Shown here: positions 1-10,161 of the stretch, in pieces
Numbering within the stretch: the first letter of the stretch is position 1
How the letters are laid out: every line of letters starts with the position of its first letter
Assembly: GCF_010183535.1 (NCBI RefSeq)
Contig: NC_071333.1
Location: 3,906,001-3,970,000 of the forward strand
Source of the DNA: Caenorhabditis remanei
Taxonomy: Eukaryota > Nematoda > Chromadorea > Rhabditida > Rhabditidae
Direction of reading: 5' to 3'
DNA: 64,000 bases
Made by a program: the position numbers and the translations under genes
Notes under the pieces: generated by a model
What the model was told of the DNA's origin: nothing
The model's input: the letters and a program-made list of their open reading frames with translations, nothing else
Databases searched by the model: none

Positions 1-409
1 TCAAGTTTTTTTGTGTTGCACGTGCAGTTCCAATCATGTAAATTGTATTGTTTGTGCTGGAACTTCAGAAAATTTTCAGAAAAATTTTTTGTAGATGGGT
101 CATTTTTGAAAATTTAAGAAACTCCACAAAATTTTTTCTGAAAATATATTCTGAAATTAAACTATGCTAAAACTATTTTTACATCCGTAGTCATACGTAC
201 GAAACAAAACAATTTGAAAAAAATAAGAAAAATGTTAATTTTGGGAGCCTTGAAAATGCTCATTTTTGCACAGAGAAGCGACAAAAACGGCAATAACTTT
301 TTTCACGAGTTCGTTTAGCTAAATTGGAACGCAGATTTGAAATCAACGAAAAATTTCGGTTCTAGCGATATCTATCTCGACATGTAACTCCATCTCGACT
401 CGGGATCCT

Positions 410-660
410 TCCCTAGTCAATTTGTTACGAAATCCGGTTTACGTTGTCATGAAACGTAAAGTTCTTTCAGTTTTTTGAGTTTCCATGACGTTTGTATTTT
501 TCAGCATTCTCCATGTACTGAACAGTTCGCGGTACTAACTGATAAGATCTTCTATAAAGCCCCTGCCCCAACCACTCCTGCTGCTCTTCTAGTGGATACC
601 CTTTCTCCAGTGAACTAAATTTCAAACACCATAAATGTTGAATCGAATGAGCTATCGTGA
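410..660. repeat. Partial copy of an upstream module also at 20.64-20.87 and 35.68-35.80 kb
   Basis: This stretch shares a series of blocks with 20,640-20,870 and 35,680-35,800, including TACGAAATCCGG, CTGATAAGA and CTTCTATA, in the same order and orientation. In the 20-kb copy the block lies just upstream of a minus-strand gene. Here no matching coding exon is visible to the left, so it looks like a detached piece of a duplicated 5' flank. The short minus-strand ORF across it has no coding look. Confidence 0.55.
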
Positions 661-1594
661 GGAAAAAGGGCAGGTGGCCACATCTGTAATCCACGACACA
701 GAATGGGGAAGGATAGGGAAGAAGGAGCAGCTGGCAGAGTCAAAAGGTGAATAACAACCCCCAAAGTGAAAAACAACCCCAGCTGGCCGGTTGTTATTCA
801 CCTTGCTTCATAATCCGAGCTTGTGCAACTTTTGAACAAAAAGCTGTTGCGTGATGAGAGGAATGGAGAATGAGAGAAATAGAAAAAAGATGGGCGGAAC
901 GATCCGTTCCGTGTATAGAGGATATATCTCAAATATGAATGTAGTCACTCATTATCCCCAAGGCTAACTACTGAATGATGGCCGACAAATTGCTTTCTGA
1001 TTATTATTGAATTAGTTATATTTTACAAATTGTTTGGATGTTTTGAAGGTGAGTTGTTTTGTTTTCGGACTTATTTGTTTCAGAAACATCATAATGTAGT
1101 TTTTATAGGTTTGGGAAAAATGTGAAACCTTGACTTTTTCTTAATATACTTTTTTGAAACTTGGGATCTTGACGTGAAATGGAACTGAAAGTGAGTATTA
1201 GATTCTATTAGTTTATTTATTTGAACAATATTTTGAAAAGCTGAATGTAAGTTCATTCAGAATATCATCCACTACGGATAATAGCTCTTCTTCACTATTT
1301 TTTTGCTCTCACTAGTCAGTATGTTGTCATTTGTTTTCAGTATCATCATTGTTTCTCTTCGTAAGTTGTAAAAACTTTTGAATTTGGAAATTGAAATTTG
1401 TCTTTCTCTGTTTCCGAACGGTCTTGCCTCACGACCAGTTGCTGAAGCTGCCGCGGTACGAAAACATTCAGTTTCGCACGTGGGCATTTAGTAGATCAGA
1501 GATTAAGCATTTGGACTCTTCATAGTTTTATAAATTCTTATTTTCATTCTGATTTAGCTTTTTTTTCTCTAGGGGCTTGGTTTAGCAACACTTA

Positions 1595-2045
1595 CAAGGG
1601 AAGTCTTTGGAGACGCCACTTTCAAACGACCTATAAATTTGGTCATAGGTATTTTCGACCACGGGGAGTCCATTTCTGCAGTCAAAACCTGCTAAATGTC
1701 TCTGTGAGCCGAGTTATGAGCTTTTAAACTTTTCGTATAGATAAGCTTTTTCACATGAAATTCTAAATCGACAAGCAGTATACGCTAGATTTTCTCTTTT
1801 TTGCAACTTACAAACACAGGTAAACCGCTGGGGAACACAAATTCAACTGTGCAGTGGCGTATATACGTCCGATTTGGAATTCCATGTGAAAAAGCTTGCC
1901 CATATGAAAAGTTTAAGAGCTCATAACTCGGCTCACAGAGACATTTAGCAGATTTTGACTGCAGAAATGGACTCCTTGTGGTCGAAAATACCTATAACCA
2001 AATTTATAGGTCGTTTGAAAGTGGCGTCTCCAAAGACTTCCCTTG
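1595..2045. repeat. Inverted repeat, ~180-bp arms around a ~95-bp loop
   Basis: The left arm (1595-1773) and right arm (1868-2045) are reverse complements with only scattered mismatches, from CAAGGGAAGTCTTTGG on the left to CCAAAGACTTCCCTTG on the right. No protein is encoded. It is a fold-back or MITE-like element. It lies immediately upstream of the acceptor of the terminal exon at 2143, so it is probably intronic. Confidence 0.85.
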
Positions 2046-2142
2046 TTAGAGAAAAACCAAAGAGAAAATATTGGCACTAGCGGAATAACATTTTGTTAAC
2101 AGTGACTGATGTTATCTGTTCTGTCTCTTCTATCTTTTTCAG

Positions 2143-2202
2143 GATCGTCCAACTCGTCCAGGATTTACACCACCATACTCTCCTGATCCAGTTGCTTCAT
2201 AA
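2143..2202 (+). CDS. Terminal coding exon of an unidentified + strand gene
   Basis: A strong acceptor (ctatctttttcag) at 2142 opens a 60-nt frame that reads DRPTRPGFTPPYSPDPVAS and then TAA. The proline-rich tail, the stop, a long AT-rich 3' region and AATAAA signals near 2526 and 2578 fit the 3' end of a real gene. Upstream exons could not be fixed. A possible micro-exon at 1341-1360 is flanked by ttttcag and gtaagt but does not keep the frame. The rest of the gene may lie upstream of the window. Product not recognised. Confidence 0.5.
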   Translation, partial: DRPTRPGFTPPYSPDPVAS

Positions 2203-2933
2203 AAATTGATAAACTCGCACTACATTAAGTTCCACTCCTTCCCGATACTCTTTTCCAATGTTTCCCTGTGACTATACATGATTTCGATTCCCTTCCTAAA
2301 GATAGTTTGCTCTCTGTTTCATCTCCATACTACTCCCCACCTACATATAATCCCGAAACCTCTCCAATATTTCTCAACCTCATCTTCAAGTATTACTATC
2401 TATAGCATTACTTTGTATGTATTTTTACTTTTCTACTCCACCCCATCTCAATTTTGATGCTGAACTTGTGAAACTAAAAAGACCAACTTGAATCAAATGT
2501 CAAATCTAACCAATAATCATCATTAAAATAAAATAAATGTTTTGCTCACTGTTCATTGACCAAAAGAAGGCAACATGAATAAAGAATATAGTACTTAATA
2601 ATAGGGGAAGTTCACTCGAAATCTAGATTTAATTATAGAGGAATTGGATCTTCTCAGAATCAATTTCTATAAGTAACTCAAAGTTCTGAAAATCCTTTGA
2701 TTCAGCAATTTATTACTTAATCTGACGTTTCGTCTCCCTGCAGAACAAAATCAGTTAGTTTTATTTTTGAATATCAACAGATAGTTATTGATTTTTGAGT
2801 TCAACGATGATAGAATGCTGGAACCATTAGAATTGTATTCGTCTGTACTTCCTTCGCTTGTTCACTTTCTCTCTTTTCAACTTGGAGACATCGATAGAAA
2901 ATGCTGTCAACCACTAAAATGATCCACAAAAAA

Positions 2934-3134
2934 TTTAGTACATTTTTGTAGTTGACAACTTTTTGATATCTCCGCAACTTTTAAGATACACGCGCTTAAA
3001 GATGGTAGCTGAACGGCGCGAGAAGGAGAAAAAGGAGTGGAGACGCAGAGAAACGAGACGCACTCCTCGTTTTGCACGCTCTCTTGCCCTTTTAGGAGCT
3101 ATCAAAAATTGTCAACTACAAAAATATAGCCCTG
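2934..3134. mobile_element. MITE of the ACATTTTTGTAGTTGACAA family (copy 1)
   Basis: The ends are inverted: ACATTTTTGTAGTTGACAAC near 2939 and GTCAACTACAAAAAT near 3110-3125, then TAGCCCTGG. The interior has the family's purine-rich GAGA stretch. The complete reference copy is at 28,000-28,244. The 67-residue ORF inside is basic low-complexity sequence and is not a gene. Confidence 0.7.
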
Positions 3135-3396
3135 GTTTTGATTCTCAAGGAAAATGTAAATTTTAACGATTTGAGTACAATTTCGGAAAGTGAAAACAGT
3201 TCGAAGTTGGACAATTTATCAATAAAGATGTCAAAAGCTTTGTTAAAACAAATACTGGGATTGACGTTTCGTGAAGTCGTTTTTCTGGCAGATTGACAAA
3301 TTTTCGCGGCCGCAGTTTCCCATTAGTTAGCTAGTGATATATTATGATTTCCTATTTTTATCTTGAGTAAATGAAGTAGATCACACGTTTGGACTC

Positions 3397-5191
3397 ACAT
3401 GGAATGTACTTTGATTGCCCCCCCCCCCCCCTAAAGTACCGATTTTTTTTGCTCATTCGATGAGTTTTGCGAAGAATATATGAGCCATAACGGGTTTTCC
3501 TGTGACGTGACCTGGTTTTTGAGAAATTGAGATTTTTCGAAAAAAAAGTTTTTTTTCGAAATTTTTAAAAAATCATATTTTTTCTCTGTCTAGAAGTGTT
3601 ATTGAAAAAAAAAGGTTTATGACATAAATGTAGCAAATTTCAAGTGCTTTAAGAATAAAAATTGAATTTGTTCAAAAAAAATTTTTTTGAGTGTGAAATT
3701 TTCCAAAAACTGACACCAACTCAAATTTTCGAAAATTTCAAACCGTTCTAAAAAAATTTAACGGGATTATTCATTTTTTTCCCGTTGAGGGTAAAAAATG
3801 CAAAAGATGTACATTATTGTTATGCAAAAAAATTAGGGGGGTACCCCCCATTTACGAGAGAAATTTCGATTTGAATGCTTTTTTCAGTATACAAAAAGGG
3901 TCTGTAAGATAAGAGGTCAGAATTCTAGCAAGACATATATTTTAAGAAAACATAAAAGAAATTTTTTATTTTGATGATGCATTGTTGATTTTCTAAAGAT
4001 TATCGTGCCGTCTAGTCAACTTTCCTTTTCACAAAATTTCATCAAAAATCATTAATTTTCAATGTTTTGAAACTTCAAACACTCATAACTTCTTCAAAAC
4101 TGTGAGCAAAGAGTTGAAACTTTGGGAAAAAGTTTTTAAACGTGTTCTTGTTTGAAAAAATTAGTTTTGGTCTGTTTTTTGGACAAAATTTTTTTTTCGA
4201 TTTTTCATAAGGGGGGACCACATGAAATTTCGGTTAGAAATGGGAAAATTTTTTTTTTCCTAAAACGACCCAAGACGGTTTTCTGTTGCTTTGAAGCTTA
4301 AATTATCTTTTGAAAACATTTTAGGGTCGTTTTAGGAAAAAAAAAATTTTTCCCATTTCTAACCGAAATTTCATGTGGTCCCCCCTTATGAAAAATCGAA
4401 AAAAAAAAGTTGTTCAAAAAACAGACCAAAACTAATTTTTTCAAACAAAAACACGTTTAAAAACTTTTTCCCGAAGTTTCAACTCCTTGCTCACAGTTTT
4501 GAAGAAGTTATGAGTGTTTGAAGTTTCAAAACATTGAAAATTAATGATTTTTGATGAAATTTTGTGAAAAGGAAAGTTGACTAGACGGCACGATAATCAC
4601 TAGAAAATCAACAATGCATCATCAAAATACAAAATTTCTTTTATGTTTTCTCAAAATATATGTCTTGCTAGAATTCTGACCTCTTATCTTACAGACCCTT
4701 TTTGTATACTGAAAAAAGCATTCAAATCGAAATTTCTCTCGTAAATGGGGGGTACCCCCCTAATTTTTTTGCATAACAATAATGTACATCTTTTGCACTT
4801 TTTACCCTCAACGGGAAAAAAATGAATAATCCCGTTAAATTTTTTTAGAACGGTTTGAAATTTTCGAAAATTTGAGTTGGTGTCAGTTTTTGGAAAATTT
4901 CACACTCAAAAAAATTTTTTTTGAACAAATTCAATTTTTATTCTTAAAGCACTTGAAATTTGCTACATTTATGTCATAAACCTTTTTTTTCAATAACACT
5001 TCTAGACAGAGAAAAAATATGATTTTTTAAAAATTTCGAAAAAAAACTTTTTTTTCGAAAAATCTCAATTTCTCAAAAACCAGGTCACGTCACAGAAAAA
5101 CCCGTTATGGCTCATACATTCTTCGCAAAACTCATCGAATGAGCAAAAAAAATCGGTACTTTAGGGGGGGCAATCAAAGTACATTCCATGT
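3397..5191. repeat. 1.8-kb near-perfect palindrome
   Basis: Two ~870-bp arms are almost exact reverse complements. The outer ends are ACATGGAATGTACTTTG (3397) and CAAAGTACATTCCATGT (ends 5191). The centre is a ~50-bp spacer near 4270-4325 flanked by CTAAAACGACCC and GGGTCGTTTTAG. No ORF of note and no clear target-site duplication. A few differences (length of the C/G run, single substitutions) show that the arms are not an assembly mirror. A transcript would fold into a very long duplex. Confidence 0.95.
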
Positions 5192-5297
5192 CAGGAACAG
5201 GTTTATTGAGAAGAAAAAGAGGAGATACAAAAATGGAAGGGAAACCTTGAGGAAAAACAATATTTATAATCTCTCCTGGAGTAATAAGTAAAATAGT

Positions 5298-5663
5298 TTA
5301 TTTTCTCTCGACTTTCATCTCAAAACAACGCGTTTTCCAAGAAATAATCGCTTTCTTCTCTCCATCATCACTTTGAATAATCTCATCAGTTTCATCTGCT
5401 TCAACATCAATCTTCTTATATGAAATCTTAAGATACTCCAGATTCTGAAGTCCTCCAGCTGTCTTCCAATTCTCCAGAATCTCCTCCAAATCCTCATTTT
5501 TCAATTGAGAGTTCTCAAGCTCAATTCTAAACGAAGTGGAGGTAAGAAGGGTTGTCAGGGTGACCCAGGAGGCGTCTCGAATACTAATTCTCATTGGCCA
5601 CGTGGAGAAAATTGGAATCGAGGAAGGCAATGATTGAATTGTGAGATGCTCCGCGAGCTGCAA
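5298..5663 (-). pseudogene. F-box-associated (FBA_2-like) domain, 3' fragment of an fbxb-type gene
   Basis: An open frame of 121 residues has the pattern of the nematode F-box-associated type 2 domain. It contains FRIELENSQLKNEDLEEIL, then NWKTAGG and LQNLEYLKIS, the usual strand-helix-leucine-rich strand order, and a C-terminal DGEKKAIISW segment. The family usually has ~300 residues with an N-terminal F-box. Here the F-box and the first half are missing. A splice acceptor (acttgcag) sits just before residue 2, but only repeat DNA with a CGGCCGGCCG palindrome lies upstream. I read it as a truncated relic abutting the large palindrome. A short expressed gene with distant exons is possible. 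Confidence 0.6.
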
Positions 5664-5719
5664 GTTTCCACAGAAAAAAGCTTTTTCATTTTTTTTTTCT
5701 CGCGGCCGGCCGAGGCCGC

Positions 5720-6290
5720 GGCCCTACCTCGCCCGTTCTTCTACTTCTTTCTTCAGCATTGTCTCATACCATCCTTTTAACTTTGTCTTACTGACTCATG
5801 TATAATGGTTGAGTGACAAGTGAAAAAAGAGTCGTTTTATTCCTCATGTTGGGTACATGTCTTCCAGTTTGTGCATTGTTGTTACCAAGACCTTTTGTGT
5901 AATCTAGGATGCTATCGTTTCATTTAAATTCCATAACAGAAAACAAATTACTGTAAAGAGGTTTAGAGATTTACTGGATGAGAAACAAAAAATATTGATA
6001 CCCCCTGTGTTTCTCCTTTCCGTGTTGTATTTCTCCGGTGACCTCATTCCCAGTGTGTACACTGCCCGCACTACTCACTGCAAGACCATTTGGTCGTTTT
6101 GTGTGTATGCTAGAGAGAAAAGAAAGGAGTGATTTACTCTCTTCGTCTAACTCCCTCCTCATTATACTCCGCCCCCTTGGTCCTCTTCTCGTCACTTTAC
6201 TCCCATTTTCATTTGCAATACCCCCCCACAGACTTTCTCCCTGCATGAAGGTCAAAATAATAATGTATTCTTGATTTTCTTTGAAATCTA
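5720..6290. repeat. Dispersed repeat, second copy inverted at 32.1-32.9 kb
   Basis: Blocks such as CAGCATTGTCTCATACCAT (5755) and CCATTTGGTCGTTTTGTGTG (6087) recur in reverse at 32,852 and 32,215, in the same relative order. The overlapping ORFs on both strands (MTSFPVCTLP... and its reverse) exist in both copies only because the DNA is repeated. They show no domain. Confidence 0.6.
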
Positions 6291-6339
6291 GTGTTTCGTG
6301 TTTATTCATATCTAATTATTTTATTAACTATTTGCCGGA

Positions 6340-7048
6340 CAATGTGGCAAAAACTGTGGTGAGTTTCATTTTTCAAATTATTCAGAATATGGACTAGACA
6401 GCTGCCTAGAATAAGTTCAATTGAGAAACGTTGTCTGTAAGATGATGATTCCTCTTGGAACAGTTTCAAAAAATTGCTTTGATCATTTTTCTTGACGAGT
6501 ATTCCATTAAAAGCAAAGTACTAATTTTTCCCAAATGAAATCTTACAATAAAAACGTATTAATTCCAGATCGCAAAAGCTCATTGTGGTTCAAATCTTAC
6601 GGTGTTTCAACGCATTGATTACGACAAGGTAACAATGAGTTTATCTTAATTCAAAAAAAACTTTTTTCAGGTCGATCGTCTAATCCGAAGTGATTCGAGA
6701 AACAAAATTTTGGTAAGAAGAGATGGAAAGAGCAAAGAGACAAAATCACGGTAAGTATAGAACAAAATGAAAGTGCAGTATTGCGGAAGTTTAGGAACCA
6801 GTTGAGGTGGATCAGTCTTTTGACGCTGAAATATTTTATGGATTGCATAAGCCATTTTCCAGGGTCAACAAAAAGCAGAAGTATTGTGAGAGAGAAGCCG
6901 AACTTGAATGAATCCGTCAGCCGTGAGGTCTTCCGTCTCACACCAGCGTGTCCAAACATTTGCCGTGATCAGGTAATCACGAGGTGAATCAAGCTTTAGA
7001 AAATCTTCATAATTTTAGCTCACCACCTACTGCCGCAGCTACACCTGA
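6340..7048 (+). CDS. Candidate small multi-exon gene, product unknown
   Basis: Successive splice-bounded segments share phase: up to 6358 (LPDNVAKTV), 6569-6628 (IAKAHCGSNLTVFQRIDYDK) and 6671-6750 (VDRLIRSDSRNKIL then VRRDGKSKETKSR). The next acceptor at 6862 puts the frame into an early stop (VNKKQKYCEREAELE). A weaker acceptor at 6876 restores an open frame that runs to 6972 and on to a last exon at 7019-7048 (LTTYCRSYT). AATAAA follows near 7133. The start codon is not visible. Either a real small gene using a weak 3' splice site, or a decaying one. No domain recognised. Confidence 0.35.
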
Positions 7049-7049
7049 A

Positions 7050-7610
7050 ACGAAGAAATATTTTCATTTTATCACTAATCTATTATTATTTTTTGTGTTA
7101 ATTGTTTAATTATTTTATTTAAAACTTTAAAAAAATAAACAGGGTAAAAATAATGAAACGTAAGAATATGCAAATAATTCAAAATTAGTAAAATAACTAT
7201 TTGGATCAATTTCCCAGATTCTAAAAATTTCAATTTTTAAAGTTGAAGTTTGAAAACTTCCTCATTATGAAATATGGACACTTTGTTCTAGATTTTTTTG
7301 TGTTTTCAATCAAAAATGTTAGGAACTGAAATCCCAAAAAAAAAAACAGATTTACTGACGTTTTTCCTTCCGAGCACAGACAGAATAACCTTGAAAACAC
7401 AATTAATGGCAATGCAGGTAGCCAAGAAACAATGTTTGAATGATGTTTACAATCAATAGGAATAAATCATGAGAAACTAAGTGGTCACATGCTTGATTAA
7501 TCGTTTTATCGACTCCACTCAACTTGTTGGATTAATTCTTATATAGACAATTTGAGTGTATCCATTAGGGATCAATGTCACACTAATGATTTCTGCCATG
7601 AAATGAAACT
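7050..7610. other. No gene seen
   Basis: AT-rich sequence with no splice-consistent frame. It holds only the 3' flank of the 6.3-7.0 kb candidate. Confidence 0.5.
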
Positions 7611-7612
7611 TA

Positions 7613-7952
7613 CAGTACGGGTCAAAAGGTTATTGACTTTGACCGTTTTAAGTTGAAGTTGTCCCCTTTTGAGAGCGCGCCATAGTAATTCTGATTGTCA
7701 TGTCCAGTAAATTTTTCATGAGTCATGCAGATCAAACCATGCGCTCCATTTTTGTAGTTGACCACTTTTCTGTATTGACACGTCCTAGAAAGTTACATAT
7801 CGTCAAAGTAATTTCTCAACTATAAAAATGGAGTTCTACTCTGAATGTTTATGATTCATTAAAATCTATTATATTTTATGCGACAATCAGTATTATCATC
7901 ACACACTTTTGAAATGGACAATTTTAATTAAAAACGGTCAAAGGCGGTACTG
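7613..7952. mobile_element. Tc1/mariner-type MITE with TA flanks
   Basis: The terminal sequences CAGTACGGGTCAAAAGGTTA and the inverse of GGTCAAAGGCGGTACTG form ~60-bp diverged inverted repeats, each flanked by TA (7611-7612, 7953-7954). It has no ORF. The same family occurs at 12,864, 34,002, 35,203 and near 37,450. The CAGTAC ends and TA target fit the Tc1/mariner superfamily. The transposase source is not in the window. Confidence 0.75.
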
Positions 7953-8318
7953 TACTCTACGAACGTTCTTCTCTAGAACGTGACATTGTTATTTCAAATG
8001 ACTTTTTTAAATTTTGAGGAATTTCTGTCAACAATTAGATAAGGCCAAATAGTTTTTTGCGGAATATCATTCCTTCAGTGGGGTATGCGCCAAATGACTC
8101 CCGGAGACAGCTTTTTAAAACTTGAAAAATACATGTATAAATCAGCAAACAAGCATAACGAATTCAACGTTGAAACCAGTCGTCAATGTTTGTTACTGAA
8201 CCGGTTATTGTTCTGAACACTACATTGTTCTCCGCATTCTTCAAACTCCTCCTTTCCCATGCATAGGTGTTAATTGCACATTTTCCCATCTGGCAACAAT
8301 TTCATCTTATTGATACAA

Positions 8319-8547
8319 TCATTCTTATATATAAAACGCATGGGGAGTCTGTCCATCTGTCCCAATGTCCGCAAATTTTGAGAAATGAGAAAGAAAGACG
8401 GCCGGGGCCAAAATCGAACTTGCGCTCTTTGCGCAGAGACCGCCGCCTTAGACCACTCGGCCACGCGGACAGATTTTTGAGAAAGTGAAAACGAAAATAA
8501 GGGGAGGCCAGCCGGATGAAACGCCGAAGGCGCGGCAGCCAGGCTGG
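8319..8547 (+). mobile_element. Short Helitron-like element with tRNA-like segment, copy 1
   Basis: The element starts TCATTCTTATATATAAAACG after an A and ends CAGGCTGG before a T. A small hairpin (CGCC-gaa-GGCG) lies about 12 nt inside the end. This is the TC...CTRR, A/T-insertion layout of Helitrons. The uninterrupted sequence at 12,490 (inverted) confirms the insertion point. Inside, on the minus strand (8471-8400), is a tRNA-like stretch with an A box (TGGCCGAGTGG) and a B box (GTTCGATTTTG), but no matching acceptor stem. A tRNA-derived SINE is the alternative, although the tRNA part is not terminal. Confidence 0.6.
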
Positions 8548-8645
8548 TAATTAAATAAATAAATGCCATATTGAAACAAAGAGAGATGGTTGAAAAATTC
8601 AAGATATACATCTTATCTCTGAATATTACCTTAATATTACAATTA

Positions 8646-8872
8646 TCATTCTTATATATAAAAGACAGTTGGGCGTTGTCTGAGGCACTGTCCGCAGCGG
8701 TTTTGGAAAGAGAAGAGAAACTGAGCCAGCGGGCAAAACCGAACTGGCGTGCTTTGGACAACGACCGCCGCTTTAGACCACTCGGCCAAGCGGGCACATT
8801 TGAAAAGAGGTGCCCACGTGAATGAGGAGATACCAGCCGGCTCAACCGCCGAAGGCGAGGGAGACAGGCTGG
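8646..8872 (+). mobile_element. Short Helitron-like element with tRNA-like segment, copy 2
   Basis: Same termini as copy 1: TCATTCTTATATATAAAAG after an A, and a GACAGGCTGG end before a T, with the CCGCCGAAGGCG hairpin inside. The tRNA-like part (8796-8725, minus) keeps TGGCCGAGTGG and GTTCGGTTTTG. It lies about 100 bp from copy 1 in the same orientation, inside the same older repeat. The uninterrupted site is visible at 12,375-12,400. Confidence 0.6.
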
Positions 8873-9300
8873 TTTTTCATAAATGAGTAACAGATGGGGA
8901 AATATCAAGAAAAGACAGTTTTCTGCGTTCAAATACTCACGAAGAAGAATATTTACCTCGTATTGGGTATTCGACTTCCAACCTGTGCATGGCTGTGCGG
9001 GAGTGGTTTGGATTCTTTGATATACATTTATTGAAGAAAACAATTGTCATAAAGAAGTTTATTAGATAAGGGATAGTGCATAAAATAATCATACAAAAAT
9101 AGTTGAGATGTCAAAAAACATAACGTTGGAACACGTAGATCACTCTTTCTGTGTATTTTGTTGGACTTCTTCCATAGATCTTTCGGAATTCCTTTTTGAG
9201 GTGCTGGGGCTTCTCTTCCACCGGAATCCTTCTTTCCAGAATTCCAACATGAAATGCAACACATTCAAGCCATTCCGTTTTCATCGAGTTATTAGTAGTA

Positions 9301-9415
9301 AACAGATGATTTTTAAGGCGTCCTTAACCACATAGGGGGCGGGGTTTAGGGGTCTGGATTGGATTTAGGCTAGAATAGCCCTATGTGGTTAAGGACGCCT
9401 TAAAAATCATCTGTT
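9301..9415. repeat. Short hairpin with 37-bp perfect arms
   Basis: The arms 9301-9337 and 9379-9415 are exact inverse complements (AACAGATGATTTTTAAGGCG... and ...CGCCTTAAAAATCATCTGTT). A one-armed relative lies at 11,083-11,190. A CTCCGCCCCCTGTG block follows the right arm, a looser second inversion of the left GGGGGCGGGG. Probably a small non-autonomous element. Confidence 0.85.
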
Positions 9416-9797
9416 TTTGTAAACTCCGCCCCCTGTGTTATAACTTTGCCACGTCATCATATGGTTAAGGGATGTCTTAAAATAATTTTTTTCAGTGAAT
9501 CTGGAAAATACAGTATGATATGATATAAAATGTTTCAAAATGTGTGAATTTGTTTTTTGATATCATAAATCAAATAATATTTCGATATTATTAATTTCAT
9601 GTTATTTCACCTTTACACTATTTTGATTTACACCTACCTGTAACTAAAAATATTAAAATAATGAAAAATTGAGTACTGTTTGTATATATATACCCCCGGA
9701 TCTCTAAACCTAGTTTTCGAAATACCCCAATGATGTGAAAACATGTGAGAATTACGAAATATGGAACAATTGTGAAATAACAAGTGTTCAATAAAAC

Positions 9798-9979
9798 ATG
9801 TTGAAAATGTGTTTAAAGTTGCTGAATTATGAACGAACCGTTAAGCTATCAAGGTTCGTTTCATTTTCTCGTTTGTTAAATGTAAAATGTCTATTTTCAG
9901 AATCTATGAATTTCTGGAAAGAAACTACCCTGATGGACTTCTAGAGTACCATGATTGGCTCAAGCAATTGGAAACCTGA
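9798..9979 (+). CDS. 44-residue two-exon protein, unknown function
   Basis: Exon 1 (9798-9853) starts at ATG and reads MLKMCLKLLNYERTVKLS. A 47-nt intron (gttcgt...ctattttcag) joins in phase to exon 2 (9901-9979), RIYEFLERNYPDGLLEYHDW and LKQLET, then TGA. AATAAA lies 19 nt downstream. Frame, acceptor and polyadenylation signal agree, but the donor is unusual (GTTCGT). The composition is aromatic and acidic with a likely amphipathic helix and no known motif. It may be the 3' end of a larger gene or a genuine small protein. Confidence 0.45.
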
Positions 9980-10161
9980 TTTTCTTTTTTCATCTGAATA
10001 AAAAGTATTTGAATAGAAACTGTTTTTTGATGTTTTATTTAAAAAAAAACATGGAATTCCATGAAAAAAAGTTATATTATATGCACACTATTTAAAAAAG
10101 GTTAGGATACTTGGACCAGCCGGTCTTTTTTTGACAATCAAAAAAGAAATGTTCATAAACA

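Larger units (their letters stand above)
7990..8960 (-). repeat. Inverted duplicate of 12.33-12.87 kb, interrupted by two Helitron-like insertions
   Basis: Reverse-complement blocks shared with the 12-kb copy include TAGGTGTTAATTGCAC (8266), ATCTGGCAACAATTTCAT (8289) and TCTGCGTTCAAATACTCAC (8923). The neighbouring mariner-type MITE (7613-7952) is also shared, as a half copy at 12,864. The 257-residue minus ORF across this block is an artefact of translating the two tRNA-like insertions. Confidence 0.7.

Noticed and set aside
1341..1360. 20-nt micro-exon upstream of the 2.1-kb terminal exon
   Set aside because: Splice-like borders exist, but it shifts the frame of the only convincing downstream exon. 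Left unannotated.
8400..8471. tRNA-Leu/Ser gene on the minus strand
   Set aside because: A and B boxes are present, but the acceptor stem does not pair and the anticodon arm is distorted. The unit lies inside a repeated element.
8270..9043. 257-residue minus-strand ORF
   Set aside because: It is created by translating two tRNA-like segments and repeat DNA. No splice or domain support.
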